From NCBI RefSeq assembly GCF_001976145.1, contig NZ_MOXD01000001.1, positions 464,435 through 528,434 on the forward strand: a stretch of DNA of 64,000 nucleotides, given 5' to 3'. The DNA comes from Serratia oryzae. GTDB lineage: Bacteria > Pseudomonadota > Gammaproteobacteria > Enterobacterales > Enterobacteriaceae. This document shows positions 51,307-61,240 of this stretch, one piece after another (the first letter of the stretch is position 1; each line of letters begins with the position of its first letter). The position numbers and the translations under genes are program-made. The notes beneath the pieces were generated by a model that saw only the letters and a list, made by a program, of their open reading frames with translations, did not search any database and was not told the DNA's origin.

Positions 51307-51456
51307 GAAAAACTCCGCATAAATAGCTGTAAAAGAGACACTGCCTGTATCAGGGGAATCAGCGCCCCTCACCGAGTTACCTATCAGTGTAAGCCCACCG
51401 GGGCTGGCTCGCCTGCCGCTGGTTTTGCAACGCCTGCTTACCCCAGCATACGCGCG

Positions 51457-51681
51457 CTAATGTAATGGAATCGGGTCCAGTAATCCATCCACTGAGTACA
51501 GCATTTTTATCTGCGATGCCAGAATGTTACAAAGTAATTCTCCATTGTTAACTAACTGTATGGCCATTGATGTTTTAAGTGTGAAAACACCGATAGCACT
51601 CAAACAAATGAGAGTAATTATCAACAAACACTTGCTGAAAGGTGTCAGCTTGCGATTTTTATGATTTAAATCACAAAACAA
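51457..51681 (-). CDS. Possible small membrane protein, unrecognised
   Basis: 74-codon open frame starting at TTG 51681. The product has one strong hydrophobic segment (CLLIITLICLSAIGVFTL, residues about 18-35) and a second milder one. There is no convincing ribosome binding site and the start overlaps a CRP/FNR-like palindrome. I do not recognise it; it may be chance within the adhE regulatory region. Confidence 0.25.
   Translation of the reverse strand: MFCDLNHKNRKLTPFSKCLLIITLICLSAIGVFTLKTSMAIQLVNNGELLCNILASQIKMLYSVDGLLDPIPLH
51659..51674. promoter_or_regulatory. CRP/FNR-like palindrome upstream of adhE
   Basis: Read on the minus strand, TGTGATTTAAATCATA matches the CRP consensus TGTGA-N6-TCACA at 9 of 10 positions; an FNR reading (GTGAT-TTAA-ATCAT) matches 8 of 10. 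It lies about 240 nt before the adhE start. adhE is known to have a long leader and redox control, so this is plausible regulation. Confidence 0.4.
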
Positions 51682-51909
51682 CTACTCAGGAATAGTTAAG
51701 CTCTTTGTCATAGTCAGAAGGTAGAACAGGTTTCAGAGCGCATCGCTGTTCCTCTACTCGACTAGAAGCTCTTTAAGTTAATCAGCAGTGCGAGCCGCCA
51801 AAGACGAGAAAGCCATGGTGCCTTAACAGACACCCTTCTCTCACAAAGCTATACTAGTTGCTCGAACGGCTTATTCACTGAAAGAGTTTAACATTATCAG
51901 GAGAGCATT

Positions 51910-54582
51910 ATGGCTGTAACGAATGTCGCTGAACTGAACGAGCTTGTAGCACGTGTCAAGAAAGCCCAGCGCGAGTATGCCAACTTCTCGCAAGAGCAGG
52001 TTGATAAAATTTTCCGCGCTGCTGCCCTCGCCGCCGCCGATGCCCGTATTCCCCTGGCTAAAATGGCCGTTGAAGAATCAGGCATGGGTATCGTTGAAGA
52101 TAAAGTGATCAAAAACCACTTCGCTTCTGAATATATCTACAACGCTTATAAAGATGAAAAAACCTGCGGTATCCTCTCAGAAGACGATACTTTTGGTACC
52201 ATCACTATCGCAGAACCGATTGGCCTGATTTGCGGTATCGTGCCTACCACCAACCCAACCTCTACCGCCATCTTTAAAGCACTGATCAGCCTGAAGACCC
52301 GTAACGGTATTATTTTCTCGCCACACCCACGTGCGAAAAACGCTACCAATAAAGCTGCAGACATTGTGCTGCAGGCCGCTATCGCAGCGGGTGCACCAAA
52401 AGATATCGTCGGCTGGATCGATCAGCCTACCGTTGATCTTTCTAACCAACTGATGCACCACCCAGACATCAACCTGATTCTGGCCACCGGTGGCCCAGGC
52501 ATGGTGAAAGCAGCTTACAGCTCCGGCAAACCGGCTATCGGTGTGGGCGCCGGTAATACACCGGTAGTGGTTGATGAGACTGCCGATATCAAGCGCGTTG
52601 TGGCGTCTATCCTGATGTCGAAAACCTTCGACAGCGGCGTTATCTGTGCCTCTGAACAGTCAGTTATCGTGGTTGACTCTGTGTACGATGCCGTCCGCGA
52701 GCGTTTCGCTTCCCATGGTGGCTACCTGCTGCAGGGTAAAGAGCTGAAAGCCGTGCAGGATATCATCCTGAAAAATGGTGGCCTGAATGCCGCCATCGTC
52801 GGCCAGTCCGCACCAAAAATCGCTGAAATGGCCGGTCTTAAAGTCCCTGCCAACACCAAGATCCTGATCGGTGAAGTGAAACTGGTTGACGAATCCGAGC
52901 CGTTTGCCCACGAAAAACTGTCGCCGACTCTGGCCATGTATCGTGCCAAAGACTTCGAAGACGCGGTCAGCAAAGCCGAAAAACTGGTCGCTATGGGCGG
53001 TATTGGCCACACTTCTTGCCTGTATACCGACCAAGACAACCAGACTGCGCGCGTTGAGTACTTCGGCGACAAGATGAAAACCGCACGTATTCTGATCAAC
53101 ACCCCGGCTTCTCAGGGTGGTATCGGTGACCTGTACAACTTTAAACTCGCGCCATCGCTGACGCTGGGCTGCGGTTCATGGGGTGGTAACTCCATCTCTG
53201 AAAACGTCGGTCCAAAACACCTGATCAACAAGAAAACTGTAGCGAAGCGAGCAGAAAACATGTTGTGGCACAAACTTCCTAAATCAATCTACTTCCGCCG
53301 TGGCTCACTGCCTATCGCGCTGGAAGAAGTGGCTACCGATGGGGCAAAACGCGCCTTTATCGTGACCGACCGCTATCTGTTCAATAACGGCTATGCCGAT
53401 CAGATCACCAAAGTTCTGAAATCGCACGGTATTGAAACTGAAGTGTTCTTTGAAGTAGAAGCCGACCCAACGCTGAGCATCGTCCGTAAGGGTGCAGAGC
53501 AGATGAACTCCTTCAAGCCGGACGTGATCATCGCGCTGGGTGGTGGTTCACCGATGGACGCCGCGAAAATCATGTGGGTGCTGTACGAACATCCTGAAAC
53601 CCACTTCGAAGATCTGGCGCTGCGCTTTATGGATATCCGTAAGCGTATCTATAAGTTCCCGAAAATGGGTGTGAAAGCGAAGATGATCGCCGTCACCACC
53701 ACTTCAGGTACCGGCTCAGAAGTAACGCCGTTTGCGGTAGTGACCGATGACGCTACTGGCCAGAAATATCCTCTGGCAGACTATGCGCTGACCCCGGATA
53801 TGGCGATTGTCGATGCCAACCTAGTGATGAACATGCCGAAATCCCTGTGCGCCTTCGGCGGCCTGGATGCGGTGACTCATGCCCTGGAAGCTTATGTTTC
53901 TGTACTGGCCAACGAATATTCAGACGGCCAGGCGCTGCAAGCGCTGAAACTGCTGAAAGAATATCTGCCAGCCAGCTATAAAGAAGGCGCGAAGAACCCG
54001 GTCGCTCGTGAACGTGTTCACAACGCCGCGACTATCGCCGGTATTGCGTTCGCCAACGCCTTCCTGGGTGTATGTCACTCCATGGCCCACAAACTGGGCT
54101 CCGAGTTCCATATCCCGCACGGCTTGGCCAATGCCATGTTGATCTCTAACGTTATCCGCTATAACGCGAACGATAACCCGACCAAGCAGACCGCATTCAG
54201 CCAGTATGACCGCCCACAGGCACGTCGTCGCTACGCTGAGATCGCCGATCACCTCGGCCTGAGTGCTGCGGGCGACCGCACGGCGCAGAAGATCGAGAAA
54301 CTGCTGAAATGGCTGGACGAGATCAAAGCAGAACTGGGCATCCCAGCTTCTATCCGTGAAGCTGGCGTGCAGGAAGCGGACTTCCTGGCTAAGGTCGACA
54401 AACTGTCTGAAGACGCGTTTGATGATCAGTGTACCGGTGCTAACCCACGTTATCCGCTGATTGCTGAACTGAAGCAAATCATGCTGGATACCTTCTATGG
54501 CCGCGAATTCAGCGAAGCCACAGAAGAAGCTGCGGTAGTGGCTCCGGTTGCCGCCAAGGCAGAAAAAAAGTCCAAGAAGTAA
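51910..54582 (+). CDS. adhE: AdhE, bifunctional aldehyde-alcohol dehydrogenase
   Basis: Fermentative enzyme that reduces acetyl-CoA to acetaldehyde and then ethanol; forms long helical assemblies (spirosomes). The 890-residue product has an N-terminal aldehyde dehydrogenase domain with catalytic Cys246 (FDSGVICASEQS) and a C-terminal iron-dependent alcohol dehydrogenase domain with GGGSPMDAAK, AVTTTSGTGSEVTPF and the iron ligands in GGLDAVTHALEAY and CHSMAHKLGSEFHIPHGLAN. AGGAG precedes the ATG. Divergent from ychE. Confidence 0.98.
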   Translation: MAVTNVAELNELVARVKKAQREYANFSQEQVDKIFRAAALAAADARIPLAKMAVEESGMGIVEDKVIKNHFASEYIYNAYKDEKTCGILSEDDTFGTITIAEPIGLICGIVPTTNPTSTAIFKALISLKTRNGIIFSPHPRAKNATNKAADIVLQAAIAAGAPKDIVGWIDQPTVDLSNQLMHHPDINLILATGGPGMVKAAYSSGKPAIGVGAGNTPVVVDETADIKRVVASILMSKTFDSGVICASEQSVIVVDSVYDAVRERFASHGGYLLQGKELKAVQDIILKNGGLNAAIVGQSAPKIAEMAGLKVPANTKILIGEVKLVDESEPFAHEKLSPTLAMYRAKDFEDAVSKAEKLVAMGGIGHTSCLYTDQDNQTARVEYFGDKMKTARILINTPASQGGIGDLYNFKLAPSLTLGCGSWGGNSISENVGPKHLINKKTVAKRAENMLWHKLPKSIYFRRGSLPIALEEVATDGAKRAFIVTDRYLFNNGYADQITKVLKSHGIETEVFFEVEADPTLSIVRKGAEQMNSFKPDVIIALGGGSPMDAAKIMWVLYEHPETHFEDLALRFMDIRKRIYKFPKMGVKAKMIAVTTTSGTGSEVTPFAVVTDDATGQKYPLADYALTPDMAIVDANLVMNMPKSLCAFGGLDAVTHALEAYVSVLANEYSDGQALQALKLLKEYLPASYKEGAKNPVARERVHNAATIAGIAFANAFLGVCHSMAHKLGSEFHIPHGLANAMLISNVIRYNANDNPTKQTAFSQYDRPQARRRYAEIADHLGLSAAGDRTAQKIEKLLKWLDEIKAELGIPASIREAGVQEADFLAKVDKLSEDAFDDQCTGANPRYPLIAELKQIMLDTFYGREFSEATEEAAVVAPVAAKAEKKSKK

Positions 54583-54604
54583 CAGGCTCTCTGAGCTGAC
54601 AAAA

Positions 54605-54630
54605 AAACCCGCCTTTTAGGCGGGTTTTTT
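54605..54630. terminator. adhE terminator
   Basis: AAACCCGCC-TTTTA-GGCGGGTTT followed by TTT, 22 nt after the adhE stop. The A run on the left makes it usable for convergent tdk as well. Confidence 0.9.
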
Positions 54631-54749
54631 ATAGGCATTCAAACGGCGTTTAACGCCTTCTATGTTCATCTCACCAAAAAACCAGTGCACTGCTACCGGC
54701 ATTCAATTAAAACCGCACAGAAGCGCGCTGTGGGCCCCCTGAGGCAAGA

Positions 54750-55334
54750 TCACTCCTGGGTCTTTATCGCTTCTTTATAATGTTTACGGCATACGGAGAC
54801 GTAGCTTTCATTGCCGCCGATAACCACCTGCTCGCCCGCATGCAGCGCTTTGCCGTTCTCCCCTAGACGCAGCACCATATTGGCTTTACGGCCGCAGTGG
54901 CAGATAGTTTTCAGCTCTACCAGCTTATCCGCCCAAGCCAGCAAATAGTGGCTGCCAATAAACAGCTCGCCAAGGAAGTCCGTGCGCAAGCCGTAACACA
55001 GTACTGGAATATCCAGTTGATCAACCACCTCACAAAGCTCTTCTACCTGCTCTTTCGTCAGGAATTGGCTTTCATCAACCAAAACGCAGTGTACGGGCTG
55101 CTGATGGTGCTCTTGATTAATCATGGTATACAGTTGCGTTTCTTTATTATAGAGCTGTGCCTGTGACGATAGCCCTATTCGCGAACTGACTTTACCAACA
55201 CCAAAGCGGTGATCAATCTCAGCCGTAAACACTAAGGTTCGCATACCACGTTCTTGATAGTTATATGAAGATTGTAATAACGCGGTGGATTTTCCTGCAT
55301 TCATAGCAGAGTAATAGAAATAAAGTTGAGCCAT
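54750..55334 (-). CDS. tdk: Tdk, thymidine kinase
   Basis: Type II thymidine kinase of 194 residues that salvages thymidine to dTMP. P-loop [14 protein letters not shown] near residue 10, catalytic Glu in VLVDESQFL, and a zinc site from cysteines in CHCGRKA and the C-terminal CRKHYKE. Position between adhE and hns matches E. coli. Confidence 0.96.
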   Translation of the reverse strand: MAQLYFYYSAMNAGKSTALLQSSYNYQERGMRTLVFTAEIDHRFGVGKVSSRIGLSSQAQLYNKETQLYTMINQEHHQQPVHCVLVDESQFLTKEQVEELCEVVDQLDIPVLCYGLRTDFLGELFIGSHYLLAWADKLVELKTICHCGRKANMVLRLGENGKALHAGEQVVIGGNESYVSVCRKHYKEAIKTQE

Positions 55335-56030
55335 GGCCCGCGACTCCAGTGGTATAAGAAATATTCAGTCAAAGATGCGTTGAGCAGTGTAGCATATCCT
55401 TAAGCTAGACTCAGCCTACCCGCAAATCATTCTCGAACCAGGTAATAAGCCAACAAGCATGAAGCATTTTGCTGCAAAGCTTGCCCATTTTTACATCTAT
55501 TTACAGGATACTCTTACATAAACAGTAAAATTTAATTATTACCAATGGTTAACCAAGCTCATTAATGGCAACAAAAGGGGGATGGACAGACCGGTGGTGG
55601 GCAAGCCTGAAAGGAGAGACACACTATTAAAAGTCTTATCACCAATTCTTACGGCGTTAATTGCACTCTTACATGATATGACCTTACCAACGTTATCTTT
55701 ATGCATATCCCCCCGTTGTTTACAATGTTTGCGTTTCCTGATAGTGATTAAGCCAGAGAACTCATCCTCATATTGTTATAGAACGCAATTATAACTGCTC
55801 TGTAAAATGCCTTTTAGGCTGATGAACACACAACGCAGCGTTAAGAATTTAGCGTAGAAACATGTGGCGTAATAGTTAGGCCCGCCCGTGCTATTAGCAA
55901 GATAGTTCTCAATAGCGGTTTTTTTTAAAGATAAATGTAGGACTCTTTTCAATTTGGCTATTGCAGAAAAGAAAAGAGCACTCTATTATTATCCAAACGC
56001 CTCCCACCAATATAATTTGAGACTAGAACA
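55335..56030. promoter_or_regulatory. tdk-hns intergenic region with the hns promoter
   Basis: About 700 nt, AT-rich. Near its right end TTGCAG (55961-55966) and TATTAT (55984-55989), 17 nt apart, form a good promoter; a start near 55996 gives a leader of about 35 nt before hns, close to the known E. coli leader length. A 70-codon frame at 55582-55794 lacks a ribosome binding site and known similarity. The rest shows no gene; H-NS autoregulation would favour such sequence. Confidence 0.6.
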
Positions 56031-56438
56031 ATGAGCGAAGCATTAAAGATTTTGAACAACATCCGCACTCTGCGTGCACAGGCAAGAGAATGCAGCCTCG
56101 AAACTCTGGAAGAGATGCTCGAGAAATTGGAAGTTGTGGTTAACGAGCGCCGCGAAGAAGACAGCCAAGCGCAAGCAGAAATTGAAGAGCGCACTCGTAA
56201 GCTGCAGCAATACCGTGAAATGCTGATTGCTGATGGTATTGATCCAAACGAATTGCTGCAAACTATGGCTGCAACCAAAGCCGCAGGTAAAGCGAAGCGT
56301 GCAGCACGCCCAGCTAAATACCAATATAAAGACGAAAACGGCGAAATGAAGACCTGGACCGGCCAGGGCCGTACTCCGGCTGTGATTAAAAAAGCCATCG
56401 AAGAACAAGGTAAATCCTTAGACGATTTCCTGCTGTAA
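56031..56438 (+). CDS. hns: H-NS, histone-like nucleoid structuring protein
   Basis: Global silencer of AT-rich and horizontally acquired genes. The 135-residue product has the N-terminal coiled-coil dimerisation region ([20 protein letters not shown] to about residue 65), a flexible linker and the C-terminal DNA-binding domain with [18 protein letters not shown], whose QGR loop enters the minor groove of AT-rich DNA. The ribosome binding site is weak (TTGAGACTAGAACA before ATG), as in E. coli. Confidence 0.98.
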   Translation: MSEALKILNNIRTLRAQARECSLETLEEMLEKLEVVVNERREEDSQAQAEIEERTRKLQQYREMLIADGIDPNELLQTMAATKAAGKAKRAARPAKYQYKDENGEMKTWTGQGRTPAVIKKAIEEQGKSLDDFLL

Positions 56439-56458
56439 TAGCGGCTTTTAGCTCACTC

Positions 56459-56484
56459 AAAAAGCTCCCTATGGGAGCTTTTTG
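56459..56484 (+). terminator. hns terminator
   Basis: AAAGCTCCC-TAT-GGGAGCTTT followed by TT, about 20 nt after the hns stop. Confidence 0.85.
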
Positions 56485-56545
56485 CTTTTCCAAGACGTCC
56501 CTTATGGGCTTTCATTGTAAGATATCAGTCAGATGCCAACCCCAT

Positions 56546-56568
56546 AAAAAAAAGAGGCCGAAGCCCCT
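56546..56568 (-). terminator. Terminator of the epimerase/ugd genes
   Basis: On the minus strand AGGGGC-TTCG-GCCTCT (one G-T pair) is followed by seven T residues, about 24 nt after the epimerase stop. Confidence 0.75.
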
Positions 56569-56591
56569 TTATTTACCCTGCCGATGTTCAT

Positions 56592-57602
56592 TTACTGAAC
56601 TTTATAAAACGTTTTATACCACGTGACAAACCGCTTAACGCCCTCTTCGACGCTGATTTCAGGCTTAAAACCGATAGTTTGGTAAAGCTCATCGGTATCC
56701 GCACTGGTATCCATGACATCGCCAGGTTGCATCGGCAACATATTCTTGCGAGCGGTAACACCTAATGCCTTTTCCAGAGCATGGATATATTGCATTAGTT
56801 TCACCGGGCTACTATTGCCGATATTATAAATATGATATGGCGCAGAACTGGTCGCTGGCGAACCCTGTTCAACCGTCCAATTGACGTTAGGCTGAGGAAC
56901 GATGTCCTGTAAACGCACGACCGCCTCGGTAATATCATCAATGTAAGTAAAGTCACGATGCATTTCGCCGTGGTTATATACATCAATGCTCTCACCCGCC
57001 AATATCGCTTTAGTGAATTTAAACAGAGCCATATCCGGACGACCCCAAGGACCGTAGACGGTGAAAAAGCGTAAGCCCGTTGTAGGAAGCCCATATAAAT
57101 GCGAATAACTATGAGCCATCAATTCATTAGCTTTTTTGGTTGCCGCATACAAAGATATCGGGTGATCGACCGAGTCTTCCGTCGAAAAAGGCAACTTACG
57201 GTTAAGGCCATATACCGAGCTGGATGATGCATACAGTAAATGCCCTACCTTATTATGCCTGCAGCCTTCGAGGATGTTCAGATGACCAATCAGGTTTGCA
57301 TCAGCATAGGCTAACGGATTATCCAACGAATAACGCACTCCAGCCTGAGCACCAAGATGAATAACACGTTCGAACTGATGCGCGACGAAAAGCCCGGCTA
57401 TACCGCTGCGATCGGCCAGATCCAGCTTGATAAATTGAAATGCGGGTTTATCAGCCAGCAGCTCAAGCCGCGCCAGCTTCAAGCCGACATCATAATAATC
57501 ATTCAGGTTGTCGATACCGACAACCTGATGCCCAGCGGCTAACAAACGCTCTACTACGTGATACCCAATAAACCCTGCAGCGCCTGTAACCAGGAATTTC
57601 AT
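56592..57602 (-). CDS. NAD-dependent epimerase, UDP-glucuronate 4-epimerase type
   Basis: 336-residue extended short-chain dehydrogenase. Rossmann motif GAAGFIGYHV at the N-terminus, then GIDNLNDYYDVGLKLARL, the active-site SSSSVYG and YAATKKANE (Tyr and Lys), and RFFTVYGPWGRPDMALF typical of UDP-glucuronate 4-epimerases (Uge/LspL/WbnF group). It would interconvert UDP-glucuronate and UDP-galacturonate for LPS core, O antigen or capsule. ATG at 57602 has AGGTGAG just upstream. It follows ugd by 9 nt, so substrate and enzyme genes are coupled. E. coli K-12 has neither gene at this place. Confidence 0.88.
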   Translation of the reverse strand: MKFLVTGAAGFIGYHVVERLLAAGHQVVGIDNLNDYYDVGLKLARLELLADKPAFQFIKLDLADRSGIAGLFVAHQFERVIHLGAQAGVRYSLDNPLAYADANLIGHLNILEGCRHNKVGHLLYASSSSVYGLNRKLPFSTEDSVDHPISLYAATKKANELMAHSYSHLYGLPTTGLRFFTVYGPWGRPDMALFKFTKAILAGESIDVYNHGEMHRDFTYIDDITEAVVRLQDIVPQPNVNWTVEQGSPATSSAPYHIYNIGNSSPVKLMQYIHALEKALGVTARKNMLPMQPGDVMDTSADTDELYQTIGFKPEISVEEGVKRFVTWYKTFYKVQ

Positions 57603-57611
57603 GCTCACCTC

Positions 57612-58955
57612 TTAAATGACCGGCTTAATCGATGCGCCACGACCAATGCCATAATAAGTAAAACCGCGCGCCTGTAAGCGTTCTGGATCAAACAGGTTAC
57701 GCCCATCAAAAATTACCGGCTGCTTGAGCGCTTTTTTCATGACGTCAAAATCTGGCGCACGGAAATTCTGCCATTCGGTGCAGATAACCAAGGCGTCGGC
57801 GCCCTGCAATGCTGCTTCTTTGGTTCCCATCAACTTCAAATCATCACGCTGGCCATAGATACGCTGTGCTTCGGTCATCGCTTCGGGATCGTAGGCCTGC
57901 ACAGAAGCACCTAATTCCCACAGTGTTTCCATCAGCACTCGGCTAGATGCCTCACGCATATCATCAGTGTTGGGTTTAAAAGCTAAGCCCCAGAGAGCAA
58001 AAGTTTTACCTTTCACATCATGACCAAAATGACGCTTGATAAACTCTGTCAGCTTATATTTCTGCTGAGAGTTTACCTGTTCTACCGCCTGCAAAATCTT
58101 CGGCTGATAGCCGATATGCTCTGCCGTGCGAATAAGCGCCTGAACATCTTTCGGGAAACAGGAACCGCCATAACCGCAGCCAGGATAAATAAAGTGATAA
58201 CCGATGCGAGAATCAGAACCGATACCTTGGCGCACTTTCTCAATATCCGCACCCAGCATTTCTGCCAGATTAGAGATTTCATTCATAAAGCTGATTTTAG
58301 TTGCCAGCATACAGTTAGCAGCATACTTGGTCAGCTCTGCACTACGAATATCCATCAGGATCATGCGATCGTGATTGCGGTTGAACGGTTCATATAATTC
58401 GCGCAGCGGTTCGATAACATCTTTATTATCGGTGCCAAGAACAATACGCTCAGGACGCATGCAGTCAGCCACCGCCGCCCCTTCTTTAAGGAATTCCGGG
58501 TTGGAAACCACATCAAACGCAATGGAAACACCGCGTTTGCTTAGCGTCTCGCTCATCACTTCACGCACTTTATCTGCGGTGCCCACTGGCACGGTAGATT
58601 TATCAATCACAACTTTGGGATCGGTCATGTATTCAGCAATGGTGCGAGCCACGGCAGTCACATATTTTAGATCGGCAGAACCGTCTTCATCGGGTGGCGT
58701 GCCTACCGCAATAAACTGAATGGCACCGTGAGCCACGCCTGCCTTGGCATCCGTGGTAAAGTGCAGGCGCCCGGCCTCGTAATTCTGTTGCACCAGCGGC
58801 GCTAGACCAGGTTCAAAAATGGGAATATTTCCCTTCTTAAGGTTCTCCACTTTCTTTTCGTCTACATCGATACACATGACATCGTGGCCAACTTCAGCCA
58901 ACACAGCGGCCTGTACCAAGCCAACATAACCAATACCAAAAACTGTTACTTTCAT
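57612..58955 (-). CDS. ugd: Ugd, UDP-glucose 6-dehydrogenase
   Basis: Oxidises UDP-glucose twice with NAD to UDP-glucuronate. The 447-residue product has [22 protein letters not shown] at the N-terminus, [11 protein letters not shown], and the catalytic Cys in [16 protein letters not shown]. At 447 residues it belongs to the longer bacterial class, whereas the E. coli enzyme has 388. It lies between galU, which makes its substrate, and the epimerase. Its product also feeds ArnA. Confidence 0.95.
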   Translation of the reverse strand: MKVTVFGIGYVGLVQAAVLAEVGHDVMCIDVDEKKVENLKKGNIPIFEPGLAPLVQQNYEAGRLHFTTDAKAGVAHGAIQFIAVGTPPDEDGSADLKYVTAVARTIAEYMTDPKVVIDKSTVPVGTADKVREVMSETLSKRGVSIAFDVVSNPEFLKEGAAVADCMRPERIVLGTDNKDVIEPLRELYEPFNRNHDRMILMDIRSAELTKYAANCMLATKISFMNEISNLAEMLGADIEKVRQGIGSDSRIGYHFIYPGCGYGGSCFPKDVQALIRTAEHIGYQPKILQAVEQVNSQQKYKLTEFIKRHFGHDVKGKTFALWGLAFKPNTDDMREASSRVLMETLWELGASVQAYDPEAMTEAQRIYGQRDDLKLMGTKEAALQGADALVICTEWQNFRAPDFDVMKKALKQPVIFDGRNLFDPERLQARGFTYYGIGRGASIKPVI

Positions 58956-58998
58956 TGGAAAATCCTAGTTTTTCAAATTAAGACAATACGCTATAAAA

Positions 58999-59916
58999 TT
59001 ATTTCTGTGCGCCTTTCACCAAGTGTTTAAGCCACAACGAAAATTCTTGCCCCAGGCTAGCATGGCGCAGGCCATATTCAACAAAAGCCTGCATGTAACC
59101 CAATTTATTACCACAATCATGACTCACCCCTTTCAGGTGATAGGCTTCTACAGGTTCTCTCTGCATCAGCATATCAATCGCATCGGTGAGCTGAATTTCA
59201 TCACCGGCTCCCGGTGGAGTCTTAGCCAGCAGTGCCCAGATATCGGCAGAAAGCACATAACGCCCTACAATTGCCAAGTCAGATGGCGCGTCATCGGGTG
59301 ATGGCTTTTCAACCACGCTGACCATCGGCGCGCTTTCACCTGGCTGCAGCGTCACTCCTCGGCAATCGACCACGCCATAGTTACCGACATCTTTATGCGG
59401 TACCGGTTCAACCATGATCTGACTGATACCGGTTTGTTCAAAGCGCTGTAACATTTCACGCAGGTTGTCTTTTTGCAGATCGGCACTGTATTCATCAAGG
59501 ATGACGTCTGGCAGCACGACGGCGACTGGCTCATCGCCCACCAAGGGATAAGCGCACATGATCGCATGACCAAGCCCTTTAGCAACCCCTTGACGCACTT
59601 GCATCAAGGTGACATTTTTCGGGCAAATAGATTGAATCTCGTCCAGCAGTTGGCGTTTCACCCGTTTTTCCAGCATCGCTTCCAACTCGAAACTGGTGTC
59701 AAAATGATTTTCAATGGAATTCTTAGAGGAATGGCTAACCAAAATAATTTCGTTGATTCCTGCGGCAATACATTCATTTACCACATACTGAATCAACGGT
59801 TTGTCAACCAGCGGCAGCATCTCTTTCGGAATGGCTTTCGTTGCTGGCAACATCCGCGTGCCTAATCCTGCTACGGGGATAACCGCTTTTCTGACTTTAC
59901 GATCTAAAGCAGGCAT
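58999..59916 (-). CDS. galU: GalU, UTP-glucose-1-phosphate uridylyltransferase
   Basis: Makes UDP-glucose from UTP and glucose 1-phosphate. The 305-residue product has the nucleotidyltransferase signature [24 protein letters not shown] near the N-terminus and [22 protein letters not shown]. The ATG at 59916 has GAGAGGAA upstream and gives the usual N-terminus; the longer frame to 59943 runs through that site. Followed 43 nt later by ugd on the same strand. Confidence 0.97.
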   Translation of the reverse strand: MPALDRKVRKAVIPVAGLGTRMLPATKAIPKEMLPLVDKPLIQYVVNECIAAGINEIILVSHSSKNSIENHFDTSFELEAMLEKRVKRQLLDEIQSICPKNVTLMQVRQGVAKGLGHAIMCAYPLVGDEPVAVVLPDVILDEYSADLQKDNLREMLQRFEQTGISQIMVEPVPHKDVGNYGVVDCRGVTLQPGESAPMVSVVEKPSPDDAPSDLAIVGRYVLSADIWALLAKTPPGAGDEIQLTDAIDMLMQREPVEAYHLKGVSHDCGNKLGYMQAFVEYGLRHASLGQEFSLWLKHLVKGAQK

Positions 59917-60121
59917 TATTTCCTCTCCATAATACGAGCTCAAATTATGAACTTAATCTGCTATACAAAAAAACTCACGAAGTATACCAGCTTAAAGCTA
60001 CTGAGCATTACACCAACGACAAATAGTGAGCATTTAAGACAATTACCCAACAGCGAAATTCCGACGCTAAATAGGTATTTTAAATAGCAGAATGTAGCAA
60101 GATAAAGGGGTCATTGATGTC

Positions 60122-61135
60122 TTATTCAGCACTTAGCATCAAACGTAATCGGCCACCACTGCCCCATACCTGACACTGCCAGGCCTCACAACGCTGGTTG
60201 ATCTGATTCATATAGGCGGCACCCAACGTCCCCAAAGGTATGCCCGTGCTTAGCTGGATTTGATTATCGCCAGTATTTAGGCTGGCATGCAAACCGGCCG
60301 AAACAAGGATCAGATTTTTATATTCGGCGTGATAATAGCCAACCAACAGTGGAAATTGCCCTTCCAGCTTCCCTTGACGCAATAATTGATTAACTTGTTT
60401 TAACAATGCTGACATTTGCGGCAGGCGATGTTGCTGATTTGCTAAATGATCCTGCAACAATCCATTGAATAATGCGCGCAGCAATAAAGCGGCTAATATC
60501 CCATTATCACCGGCGCGCGTTACATCCAGACAATAAAAAGCCAGGTCCTTATCTGATAAAGCAGCAATATCCAACACTAATCCGGGGCTTTCAGCCGTCG
60601 TTAACTGACGATAATTAATACGACAATGGGCAATTGTCTGCTGCACTGGCGGTTGTAATTGTTTAAGCAACCTCACCGCCTCGGAAGGATTTTTGCTCAA
60701 TGCATCCCAATCTTTCAGCAGTTCAACTTCTTCAATAGCCTGAGACGTAAACATATTGGGGTATAGGCACTCCAATATTGCCTCACGCAAACGGTTCAGG
60801 TCGGTAAGCGGTTTTAACAACACATCCTGCACGCCCAAGCGCAAAACCTTGGCAATATCCGCCATTTTATCGGTCGCCGAGATCACCAGCACGGGGATTT
60901 GTATCCCTTGCAGACGCAGGTGTTCAACAAACTCAATACCGTTCATTTCTGGCATAGCCAGATCGCACAGGATTAAATCAGGGTTCACTTCTTCAACCGC
61001 ACTCAGCGCCAGCAAACCATTAACAGCCTCACTGGTTTGCGCACCTAACGATCTCAGATAGCCAACAAGCACCGAACGAAACACCTGTTCGTCCTCAACA
61101 ATTAAGATGTGCTTATTTGTCAGTGGTAATACCAT
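60122..61135 (-). CDS. rssB: RssB, adaptor for RpoS degradation
   Basis: Response regulator that delivers sigma S to ClpXP. From the ATG at 61135 the product is 337 residues, exactly the E. coli length, with the phosphoacceptor at Asp58 (LILCDLAMPEMNG) and Lys in VLLKPLTDLNRLREA. The C-terminal half is a degenerate PP2C-like domain. Extra in-frame starts up to 61186 add 17 residues without support. Followed upstream by rssA as in E. coli. Confidence 0.94.
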   Translation of the reverse strand: MVLPLTNKHILIVEDEQVFRSVLVGYLRSLGAQTSEAVNGLLALSAVEEVNPDLILCDLAMPEMNGIEFVEHLRLQGIQIPVLVISATDKMADIAKVLRLGVQDVLLKPLTDLNRLREAILECLYPNMFTSQAIEEVELLKDWDALSKNPSEAVRLLKQLQPPVQQTIAHCRINYRQLTTAESPGLVLDIAALSDKDLAFYCLDVTRAGDNGILAALLLRALFNGLLQDHLANQQHRLPQMSALLKQVNQLLRQGKLEGQFPLLVGYYHAEYKNLILVSAGLHASLNTGDNQIQLSTGIPLGTLGAAYMNQINQRCEAWQCQVWGSGGRLRLMLSAE

Positions 61136-61240
61136 CGGCCGAGCCTCTTCCCTTTTCATGATGTAATAGTGGCTCATAATGGTCACTTGTGCCTGCCGAA
61201 AGTCTCCCTAACAGCATCATTCCACTCTAAGAACCGGTAA

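Noticed and set aside
53920..54477. 185-codon ORF antisense to adhE
   Set aside because: Lies entirely within the highly conserved adhE frame and has no ribosome binding site or similarity.
55582..55794. 70-codon ORF upstream of hns
   Set aside because: No ribosome binding site and no recognisable product; the region is AT-rich regulatory sequence.
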